The notes below the pieces were generated by a model. That model saw only the letters and a list, made by a program, of their open reading frames with translations. It did not search any database and was not told the DNA's origin. Shown one piece after another: positions 8,099 through 15,797 of a stretch of DNA of 54,762 nt (position 1 is the first letter of the stretch; each line of letters starts with the position of its first letter). The stretch lies in the NCBI GenBank assembly GCA_904419525.1, contig CAJFRT010000013.1, positions 1 through 54,762 of the forward strand, given 5' to 3'. Made by a program: the position numbers and the translations under genes. The stretch comes from Candidatus Gallimonas merdae (GTDB lineage: Bacteria; Bacillota; Clostridia; Christensenellales; Borkfalkiaceae).

Positions 8099-8305
8099 TT
8101 ATTCATCCAATCCAAGCAGATAGTCTGCGCTAATATGACATGTTTTGCAAATCAAATAGATACTCTCAGCATTCGGCTGAATTTTGCCGGTTGTCCAATC
8201 GGATACGCTCATGGCAGATACGCCGATGGATTCTGCAAATTTACGTTTGCTTAAACCGACAGACTTGATGTATTCAGATAAACGGGAAGCAAATTTATTT
8301 CTCAT
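8099..8305 (-). CDS. Small XRE-family HTH regulator
   Basis: A 68-residue helix-turn-helix protein of the Cro/CI type. The HTH spans about residues 15-50 (KRKFAESIGVSAMSVSDW) and the family tail CHISADYLLGLD follows. A frame extends 12 codons upstream, but its extra residues cover the promoter. The start at 8305 lies 7 bases from a perfect TATAAT, implying a leaderless mRNA, as known for some phage repressors. It is divergent from the Cys-rich gene at 8403, with a 12-bp palindrome in that gene's promoter, so it most likely represses that gene. The sequence is AT-rich compared with glyS and glnS, which suggests an acquired pair. Confidence 0.85.
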   Translation of the reverse strand: MRNKFASRLSEYIKSVGLSKRKFAESIGVSAMSVSDWTTGKIQPNAESIYLICKTCHISADYLLGLDE

Positions 8306-8312
8306 GATTAAA

Positions 8313-8318
8313 ATTATA
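8313..8318 (-). promoter_or_regulatory. -10 element of the XRE gene (leaderless start)
   Basis: TATAAT on the minus strand ends 7 bases before the ATG at 8305. No good -35 is seen at 16-18 bp spacing, so activation or weak use is possible. There is no Shine-Dalgarno sequence. Confidence 0.55.
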
Positions 8319-8340
8319 AGACAAATCGTACAAAAAATCA

Positions 8341-8369
8341 TTGACGAAAGACATGTCTTACATTATAAT
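8341..8369 (+). promoter_or_regulatory. Promoter with palindromic operator for the Cys-rich gene
   Basis: TTGACG (8341-8346) and TATAAT (8364-8369) are 17 bp apart. The spacer contains the perfect 12-bp palindrome AAGACATGTCTT (8348-8359), a good operator for the divergent XRE protein. A half-match AAGACA lies at 8318-8323 near the regulator's own -10. Confidence 0.75.
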
Positions 8370-8402
8370 TATTTTGTGATATAAGATGAGGAGATTTTTG
8401 GA

Positions 8403-8711
8403 ATGGAACAACATTGCTGCGAGACATGTAAGTTTTATGACAGATTGTACTTCATCCACAAAGTACGGCTGATCGGGGCGGACTACGGAAATTGTATGCA
8501 TGCGCGCACGGTCAGGCGGCTGCGGAACAAGGCAGACGCATGTCCGCGCTACCGCGAGGGGGCGTCCGGACAATTTGACGCGAAGCGGATCGACAGGGAA
8601 CTGCGGGACATTGCAAAAAAACTGCGCGATATTTCGATCATTCTGTGCAGCCGTGAGATCCTGCTGCCGGTCTCCGCCGATGCGCCGGCCGACGGCGGCA
8701 AGCCGTCATAA
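8403..8711 (+). CDS. Small Cys-rich protein of unknown function
   Basis: The 102-residue protein starts at ATG 8403 behind GAGGAG. The first half carries a pattern that could bind a metal: CCETCKFYD near residues 5-13, then GNC near 31 and DACPRY near 46-51. This C-x2-C...C...C arrangement resembles small zinc-binding domains found in phage and clostridial proteins. The second half is helical and charged (RELRDIAKKLRDISIILC). No catalytic motif is recognised. It is divergent from, and probably controlled by, the XRE repressor. It could be a phage remnant or the partner in a small regulatory module; nothing in the sequence identifies it as a toxin. Confidence 0.65.
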   Translation: MEQHCCETCKFYDRLYFIHKVRLIGADYGNCMHARTVRRLRNKADACPRYREGASGQFDAKRIDRELRDIAKKLRDISIILCSREILLPVSADAPADGGKPS

Positions 8712-8754
8712 TATGCTCCGTACCACGGACGGTTTTTGCCGCGGTCTTTTCGTT

Positions 8755-8794
8755 GTCCCCGCTTCCCTGCGGAAAGGGGAAGGAGCGCGGGGAC
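8755..8794 (+). terminator. Long GC hairpin downstream of the Cys-rich gene
   Basis: GTCCCCGC (8755-8762) pairs with GCGGGGAC (8787-8794), and inner TTCCC/GGGAA pairing extends the stem. There is no T-run, so termination strength is uncertain. Confidence 0.45.
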
Positions 8795-8863
8795 GGCGTG
8801 CGCCGTATTTCTTCATAAAATTTGCAAATTCGTGCGCAAACGGTATCATTTTTGGCGGAAATA

Positions 8864-8872
8864 TGCTATAAT
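8864..8872 (+). promoter_or_regulatory. Extended -10 promoter for glnS
   Basis: TGC followed by a perfect TATAAT (8867-8872) forms an extended -10. The region 17 bp upstream has no good -35. The glnS start is 43 bases downstream. Confidence 0.6.
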
Positions 8873-8915
8873 CGGGACGTACGTAACCACAGATAAATCT
8901 CCGGAGGAAACAACA

Positions 8916-10541
<1,626 letters not shown>

Positions 10542-10562
10542 CCGGAATTGAGAGGAGGAGAT

Positions 10563-11606
10563 ATGCATACAGGTCTGCTTGCGGTCAATCTTGCCGTGCC
10601 GATCGCGATCGGCGCGGGTGTTCTCGCGCTTGCGGCGTTCCTTTACGGCATTTTCCGCAAATTCACGCGCGTATCCTGGCTTTCCTGGCAGACGCTCCTC
10701 GTCTTTGCCACGACCCTGCTGCTCGGCTTCTTCCCCGTTCCTTCGGGGGCATGGGGCGGCTTCGCCGTTGCTGCGGCTCTGCTTGCCGGCACAAGCGCCG
10801 TCGTCCTGATTCTCGGCGGCATCGTGCGGCACGCCATGCTTGCGCGCGTGCGTCCCGCGCCGCTCTTCTTCCGCTTTCTGAGCCGGCTGCTCGGCGGCCT
10901 GACGGCGCTGCTCAATCTCGTCGTCTTTCTGGTCGTGCTTGCCGCGCCCGTACTGGCGGCGCTGCCGCTGTTCGGGGTGCAGCCTGCGCCGCTCGACGTC
11001 CTCTATCAGAATCCCGTATGGACGGAGTTCCTGGGGCCGCATGCGCTCGATCTGCTCCTGTCGGCGGTGTGCCTGGTCATGATGCGCGCGGGCTACCGCA
11101 TCGGGCTTGCCCGTTCCGTCTGGACGGTGTTCACCATCGCGCTCGGCGTCGGGGCGCTCGTGCTTTCCGGGTTCATGGCGGTCAATGTGCCCTTCCTTGC
11201 CGATTTCGCACAGTCGATCGCGGGCGGCCTGCCCGCAACGCTGGGCGCGGGGGCGGGCGTTCTGGGAACGGTCATCGTGGCGGCGATCTGTTTTGCCGTC
11301 ATGCTCATCGTCATCATTCTCGTGACGCTGCTCATCAATCTGCTCGTGAAAAAGCTCAAGGGCAATTTCGTGCTCGGGGTCATCGACGGCGTCCTCATGG
11401 CGGTCGTGTTCACGGCGCTCTTCTTCGTGATCGGCTGCGGGGTCGATCTGGGCGTGCACTATCTCGCGGAAAACGCTTCCTCTTTCCCCGAGGGTGCGGC
11501 GGAGATGATCGGCTCCGTTGCGCGGAATCTCGAGGCGCTGTTCACTTCCTCGCCGCTCTCGGGAATGCTGTATGATTACAATCCCGTCCTTCTTCTGCTC
11601 GTGTAA
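10563..11606 (+). CDS. Polytopic membrane protein, CvpA-like
   Basis: From ATG 10563, behind AGGAGG at 10553-10558, the protein has 347 residues with seven or eight hydrophobic segments (roughly 5-28, 35-52, 58-82, 98-125, 163-182, 192-215, 230-268 and 283-303). Glycine- and alanine-rich segments and the VIDGVLMAVVF stretch recall CvpA/colicin V production-type membrane proteins, but the match is weak. It lies 21 bases after glnS and 26 before a pair of small membrane-anchored proteins, suggesting an operon. Function unknown. Confidence 0.65.
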   Translation: MHTGLLAVNLAVPIAIGAGVLALAAFLYGIFRKFTRVSWLSWQTLLVFATTLLLGFFPVPSGAWGGFAVAAALLAGTSAVVLILGGIVRHAMLARVRPAPLFFRFLSRLLGGLTALLNLVVFLVVLAAPVLAALPLFGVQPAPLDVLYQNPVWTEFLGPHALDLLLSAVCLVMMRAGYRIGLARSVWTVFTIALGVGALVLSGFMAVNVPFLADFAQSIAGGLPATLGAGAGVLGTVIVAAICFAVMLIVIILVTLLINLLVKKLKGNFVLGVIDGVLMAVVFTALFFVIGCGVDLGVHYLAENASSFPEGAAEMIGSVARNLEALFTSSPLSGMLYDYNPVLLLLV

Positions 11607-11632
11607 TATTCCCCCGCGGAAAAGCGCATACT

Positions 11633-12001
11633 GTGCGCGTGACGACGTTGGATGAACGGACGGGCGCGCTGCTCGAACGGCTGGAAACGCTGTGCGCGGG
11701 CGGCGGCTATCATATCTTTGAAGAAGCCGACCTCGCGCCGTATTTTTCTGCGATAGAGGTGGGGGAGACGCTCTCCTATCTTGCGGACTGCCGCTGTGTG
11801 GACGTCCGCTATGCGGAGAACGGGACTTACTGCATCAGGCTCCTGCCCGCGGGCAGGGCGTACGCCTCGCATGCGCGCGAACGGGCGCGCGAGGGGCGCC
11901 TGCGGCTGAAGCGGACGGCGCTCTTTGCGTTTTTCGGTTCCTTTGCGGGCGGATTTCTGGGCGCGCTTCTGGTCGCTTTCGTCTTTCTCGTCGGGGGTTG
12001 A
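11633..12001 (+). CDS. Small winged-helix-like protein with C-terminal membrane anchor
   Basis: The 122-residue protein starts at GTG 11633 (GTG 11639 is also possible; no strong ribosome site). The first 85 residues look like a winged-helix domain (IFEEADLAPYFSAIEVGETLSYLADCRCVDVRY). A basic linker (RERAREGRLRLKR) leads to one transmembrane helix near residues 95-119. The next gene has the same plan, and the two appear to be diverged tandem copies. The cytosolic N-terminal domain might sense or bind nucleic acid at the membrane; that is inference. Confidence 0.65.
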   Translation: MRVTTLDERTGALLERLETLCAGGGYHIFEEADLAPYFSAIEVGETLSYLADCRCVDVRYAENGTYCIRLLPAGRAYASHARERAREGRLRLKRTALFAFFGSFAGGFLGALLVAFVFLVGG

Positions 12002-12003
12002 CC

Positions 12004-12369
12004 ATGTGGAACGCGACGCTGGACAGAAAAGAAAACGAGGTCATGCGCGCGCTTCTCACGCTCTCAGCGGGGAAAGCGCGTTTTCTTGCTTCGCCCGATG
12101 AAGTGCTTGCCCTCGTCCGCGGAAAATGCGATGAAGAGGGGCTGGAGCGCACGCTCGCTTCCCTTGCGCAGGACGGATATTTTGATTACATCGCCACGGA
12201 CCGGAAGGGGGAAAAGACGTACGTCGTGGAACTCCGCCCCAAGGGATCGGCATTTCTGCGGAGCGCCCACACGGACAGACGGCGCTTTTTCGTGCGCCTG
12301 TTCGTGGCTGCCGTCTGCGGGCTCGCCTCTGCGCTCATCGGCATTTTGCTCAAACTCATCTTCTCGTAA
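12004..12369 (+). CDS. Second winged-helix-like, membrane-anchored small protein
   Basis: The 121-residue protein starts at ATG 12004, two bases after the stop of its neighbour, with a G-rich ribosome site overlapping the upstream stop. It repeats the neighbour's layout: an N-terminal helical/winged part (FLASPDEVLALVRGKCDEEGLERTLASLAQDGYFDYI), a basic stretch (HTDRRRFFVR) and a C-terminal transmembrane helix (about 100-121). Tight coupling suggests both are made together and perhaps form a heterodimer. No function is recognised. Confidence 0.65.
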   Translation: MWNATLDRKENEVMRALLTLSAGKARFLASPDEVLALVRGKCDEEGLERTLASLAQDGYFDYIATDRKGEKTYVVELRPKGSAFLRSAHTDRRRFFVRLFVAAVCGLASALIGILLKLIFS

Positions 12370-12373
12370 AGAG

Positions 12374-12402
12374 TTGACTTTTTCGGGCAATTGCGGTATG
12401 AT
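12374..12402 (+). promoter_or_regulatory. Promoter of the uvrB transcript
   Basis: TTGACT (12374-12379), 17-bp spacer, TATGAT (12397-12402). It lies 304 bp upstream of the uvrB start, giving an unusually long leader. No clear LexA box overlaps it. Confidence 0.75.
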
Positions 12403-12464
12403 AGATGCCGAACAAAAGTTTGTAAACGCGGAGTTCCGCCGTCCGTGCGCAGCGCTCCCGTCCC

Positions 12465-12487
12465 TTGCTCAAAGATTTTTGTGAGGA
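12465..12487 (+). repeat. 23-bp direct repeat, copy 1
   Basis: The block begins TTGCTCAAAG and ends GTGAGGA. It is identical to copy 2 at 12678-12700. Both end in a GAGGA ribosome-site-like sequence, but no start codon follows this copy at a useful distance. Confidence 0.9.
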
Positions 12488-12677
12488 GAGCTATAAAAGA
12501 GCCGCAAGGAAGGTGTCCTTCCGCCGCGGGCCCCGATTTGCGCAAACATGCGCTTGAGGGGAAAGGTGAATGCGGGCGCGGCTGAAATGAAAGCCCTGAA
12601 AGGCGCCCGCAGCGGAAAACGAGCCGCAGTCTTGTCGCGGCGGCGTTTTCCGGGGTTCACGAAAAAGATTTGAGCCT

Positions 12678-12700
12678 TTGCTCAAAGATTTTTGTGAGGA
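12678..12700 (+). repeat. 23-bp direct repeat, copy 2 (contains the uvrB ribosome site)
   Basis: Exact match to 12465-12487, 213 bp apart. Its GAGGA (12696-12700) is 5 bases from the uvrB ATG. The left part pairs with the bases just upstream to form the hairpin 12669-12686, followed by ATTTTTG. Confidence 0.9.
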
Positions 12701-12705
12701 ATTTT

Positions 12706-14667
12706 ATGGAGCATCATGATTTCAAACTGCATGCGCCGTTTGCGCCGACGGGCGATCAGCCGCAGGCGATCGAAAAGCTCACCGAAGGCGTGCTCGACGG
12801 GATCCGGACGCAGGTGCTCGTCGGGGTCACGGGCAGCGGAAAGACGTTCACGATGGCAAACGTCATCAAAAACGTGGGGCGGCCCGCGCTCGTCATCGCG
12901 CACAACAAGACGCTTGCGGCGCAGCTGTGTAACGAGTTCCGCGCATTCTTTCCCGAAAACCGCGTGGAATATTTTGTCTCCTATTACGACTATTATCAGC
13001 CCGAGAGCTATATTCCCTCGACGGATACCTACATCGAAAAGGATTCCTCCACCAATGACGAGATCGATAAACTGCGGAACGCGGCGACCTGTTCGCTGGG
13101 CGAACGCGACGATGTGATCGTCGTCTCGTCCGTCTCGTGTATCTACGGCCTCGGCGCGCCGGAGGAGTTCTTCCGCCTCGGCATTTCCCTGCGTCCCGGA
13201 CAGGAGATGACGCGCGACGAGCTGCTCACCCGCCTGGTGGGCATTCAGTATTCGCGCAACGACATGGATTTCAAGCGGTCGACCTTCCGCGTGCGCGGCG
13301 ACGTGGTCGAGATCTTTCCCGCGTCCAATTCGGAGGTCGCCGTCCGCGTCGAATTTTTCGGCGACGAGATCGACAGCCTCGGCGAAGTGGACGTCGTGAC
13401 GGGCAAGGTCATTTCCTCGCTCAGACACGCCGTGATCTTCCCGGCCAGTCACTATGCGGTGGGGACGGAAAAGCTCGTCTCGGCGCTCTCCATGATCGAA
13501 GAGGATCTGCAGGGGGAAGTGAAGGCGTTTGAGGACGCGGGCAAACTGCTCGAAGCACAGCGGCTGCGCCAGCGCACCGAACACGACCTTGAAATGCTCC
13601 GCGAGATCGGCTACTGTTCGGGCGTGGAAAACTATTCCCGCTATTTCGACGGCCGTTCTCCCGGGCAGCCATCCTTTACCCTGCTCGACTATTTTCCCGA
13701 AAATTTCCTCGTGTTCATCGACGAGAGCCACATGACCATTCCCCAGATCCGCGCCATGTACAACGGCGACCTTGCAAGGAAGATCAATCTCGTGGAGTAC
13801 GGCTTCCGCATGAAGTCCGCCTATGACAACCGTCCGCTCACGTTTGAGGAATTCGACGCGCGCGTGCCGCAGATGATCTGCGTCTCCGCCACGCCCGCCC
13901 CCTACGAGCTGGAACAGGCGGGGCAGGTCGTCGAACAGCTCATTCGTCCGACGGGGCTTCTCGACCCGCCCGTCACCGTGAAGCCCACCAAGGGGCAGAT
14001 CGACGATCTGTTGTCCGAAGTGCACAAGGTCGTCGGAAAGGGCGGGCGTGTCCTGGTCACCACGCTGACCAAACGTATGGCGGAAAACCTGACCGACTAC
14101 CTGAAAGAAAACGGCGTGAAGGTGCGCTATATGCACTCGGACATCGATGCGCTGGAGCGCATCGACATCGTGAACGGGCTCAGGTCGGGGGAGTTCGACG
14201 TCCTGTGCGGCATCAACCTTCTGCGCGAAGGGCTCGACCTTCCGGAGGTGCAGCTCGTCGCCATTCTCGACGCCGATAAAGAGGGTTTTCTGCGCAGCGA
14301 GACGTCGCTCGTGCAGACCATCGGCCGCGCGGCGCGCAACGCGGAGGGCCGCGTCATCATGTATGCGGACGAGACGACGGGAAGCATGCAGCGCGCCATC
14401 GGCGAGACCGACCGCCGCCGCGCCGTCCAGCAGAAATACAACCGGGAGCACGGCATCGTGCCGCGCACCATCGTCAAAAAAGTGGCCGAGACCATCGGCA
14501 TCACGTCCAAGGCAAAGCGCGCGTCCGAAGTCAAGGCCAAGGACATTCCCGAAGAGATCGAAAAGCTGAAAGCGCTCATGAAGGTCGCTTCCGCGCAGCT
14601 CGATTTCGAGCGCGCCATCGAGATCCGCGAGACGATCAACGAACTCAGGAAGCGGATGCGCAAATGA
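12706..14667 (+). CDS. uvrB: UvrABC excision nuclease subunit B
   Basis: The 653-residue helicase-like damage-verification subunit is loaded by UvrA and recruits UvrC. The Walker A motif GVTGSGKT (40-47), the damage-probing beta-hairpin signature [12 protein letters not shown] near 96, the DESH helicase box, [18 protein letters not shown] motif V and the C-terminal UVR domain (last 40 residues, [18 protein letters not shown]) are all present. ATG 12706 follows GAGGA. It heads a run with a HAD phosphatase, NUDIX, uvrA and a MmcQ gene, so both lesion-recognition subunits are co-expressed. The long structured leader is the odd feature. Confidence 0.97.
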   Translation: MEHHDFKLHAPFAPTGDQPQAIEKLTEGVLDGIRTQVLVGVTGSGKTFTMANVIKNVGRPALVIAHNKTLAAQLCNEFRAFFPENRVEYFVSYYDYYQPESYIPSTDTYIEKDSSTNDEIDKLRNAATCSLGERDDVIVVSSVSCIYGLGAPEEFFRLGISLRPGQEMTRDELLTRLVGIQYSRNDMDFKRSTFRVRGDVVEIFPASNSEVAVRVEFFGDEIDSLGEVDVVTGKVISSLRHAVIFPASHYAVGTEKLVSALSMIEEDLQGEVKAFEDAGKLLEAQRLRQRTEHDLEMLREIGYCSGVENYSRYFDGRSPGQPSFTLLDYFPENFLVFIDESHMTIPQIRAMYNGDLARKINLVEYGFRMKSAYDNRPLTFEEFDARVPQMICVSATPAPYELEQAGQVVEQLIRPTGLLDPPVTVKPTKGQIDDLLSEVHKVVGKGGRVLVTTLTKRMAENLTDYLKENGVKVRYMHSDIDALERIDIVNGLRSGEFDVLCGINLLREGLDLPEVQLVAILDADKEGFLRSETSLVQTIGRAARNAEGRVIMYADETTGSMQRAIGETDRRRAVQQKYNREHGIVPRTIVKKVAETIGITSKAKRASEVKAKDIPEEIEKLKALMKVASAQLDFERAIEIRETINELRKRMRK

Positions 14668-14721
14668 GTTCACGGATTTCTTCCCGGACCGACAAAATAA
14701 AGCGTACAAAAGAGGTGAAAT

Positions 14722-15318
14722 ATGCGGATCGCCGTTGATATCGACGACACTCTGAATGCGGTCGACCGCGTGCGTTACGCGGGCGAATATATCCGCAGGA
14801 AAAATCTGCCGTTCCGTCTTGTCGATGAGAACGCGCATATGCTTGAAAAGGTATACGACTGGTCGCACGACGACGTGCTCGAATTTGTGCACGACGGCGG
14901 GATCACGGCGTTCACCGACGCACCCGCGCGCAAGGGCGCCAGGGAGGTGCTCGAACGCTGGCGCACGGCGGGGATCGAGGTGATCGTTCTCACTTCCCGC
15001 GTGGCGGAGTGGTTCGGCAATCCCGAAAAGCTCTCCCGCGACTGGCTGGAAAAGCGGCACATTCCGTACGACGGGCTGGTCGCTTCGTGCGCGGACAAGG
15101 GCGCATACTGCGCGCAGAACAACATCGATATCCTCATCGACGACAGCGTGGAACAGTGCCTGTCCGCTCAGGGAAAGGGCGTCTATGCCGTGCTTGCCGT
15201 CTCGCGGGCGACGCTGGAGCGCGCACGCGAGGTGCACTACGGCGGGGCGAACTGGAAACAGATCGACGCCGCGGTCGCCCATATCGCGGGCCTCATGCTG
15301 CGGGCCGGAACGCCATGA
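14722..15318 (+). CDS. HAD-superfamily 5'-nucleotidase-like phosphatase
   Basis: The 198-residue protein opens with the HAD nucleophile motif DIDDTL (Asp6, Asp8). Motif II (LTSR near residue 92) and the acidic motif IDDSVEQC near 137 follow. The layout resembles the NT5C/YqfW-type nucleotidases, which dephosphorylate nucleotides or small phosphoesters. The start has a GAGGTG site. It lies between uvrB and a NUDIX gene and overlaps the latter by four bases (ATGA). Removing damaged or surplus nucleotides alongside excision repair would be sensible but is inference. Confidence 0.85.
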   Translation: MRIAVDIDDTLNAVDRVRYAGEYIRRKNLPFRLVDENAHMLEKVYDWSHDDVLEFVHDGGITAFTDAPARKGAREVLERWRTAGIEVIVLTSRVAEWFGNPEKLSRDWLEKRHIPYDGLVASCADKGAYCAQNNIDILIDDSVEQCLSAQGKGVYAVLAVSRATLERAREVHYGGANWKQIDAAVAHIAGLMLRAGTP

Positions 15319-15797
15319 GCGACAGGACGGAGCGCGCCGAACTCACCGTCATGGTGATGGTGAACAAGAAGGGCACCGACCTTGTCGCCGTGCAGGAGCG
15401 CAGAAAGGGCAGCTGGGACGGGCTGATCTTTCCGGGCGGACACCTGGAACGGGGCGAAAGTTTTGCCTGCGCGGCCGTGCGCGAGGTGAAGGAGGAGACG
15501 GGGCTCGACGTGTCGCGGCTTTGCTGCTGCGGCGTCGTTCACTGGTCGCACAGGACGCGCGCGGAGCGCTATCTCGCCGTTTTGTACCGCGCGGAAGCGG
15601 AGGGCGAACTTCTGCCCGCGACAGAGGAGGGGCGCAACTTCTGGATGCCGATCGCCGAATTCCGGGCGGCGGAAGGGAAGTCGCCCGCAATGGACGAATA
15701 TCTGACCTGCTTTCTCGGGGAAGCGGGGGAATTGTTTGCAGAATACGACGAGGACGGAACGGATCCGCTCGTCAGACAGAAAGAAAGAGAAAGATGA
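15315..15797 (+). CDS. NUDIX hydrolase (MutT/8-oxo-dGTPase-like)
   Basis: The 160-residue protein has a complete Nudix box at 42-64 (G-x5-E-x7-REVKEETG). The start is fixed by the ATGA overlap with the HAD gene. The nearby VQERRKGSWDGLIFPGGHLERGES resembles MutT/YjhB-type enzymes that hydrolyse nucleoside triphosphates. Its location between uvrB and uvrA fits nucleotide-pool cleaning, though the substrate cannot be read from sequence. The stop overlaps the uvrA start by four bases. Confidence 0.88.
   Translation: MSDRTERAELTVMVMVNKKGTDLVAVQERRKGSWDGLIFPGGHLERGESFACAAVREVKEETGLDVSRLCCCGVVHWSHRTRAERYLAVLYRAEAEGELLPATEEGRNFWMPIAEFRAAEGKSPAMDEYLTCFLGEAGELFAEYDEDGTDPLVRQKERER

Larger units (their letters stand above)
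12403..12705 (+). other. Long structured leader of uvrB
   Basis: This 300-base gap contains no convincing gene. It is full of perfect inverted repeats: GGAAGG/CCTTCC (12508-12513, 12517-12522), GCGGGCGC/GCGCCCGC (12572-12579, 12603-12610) with an inner GGCT/AGCC, CGGAAAACG/CGTTTTCCG (12613-12621, 12644-12652) with an inner CCGC/GCGG, and TTTGAGC/GCTCAAA (12669-12675, 12680-12686) just before the ribosome site. Two copies of a 23-bp direct repeat flank it. It could be a regulatory leader RNA, a small-RNA gene, or a small inserted element. Confidence 0.6.

Noticed and set aside
12682..15282. An 866-codon minus-strand open frame over uvrB and the HAD gene
   Set aside because: Antisense to uvrB, whose motifs are all intact; its composition is typical of shadow frames.
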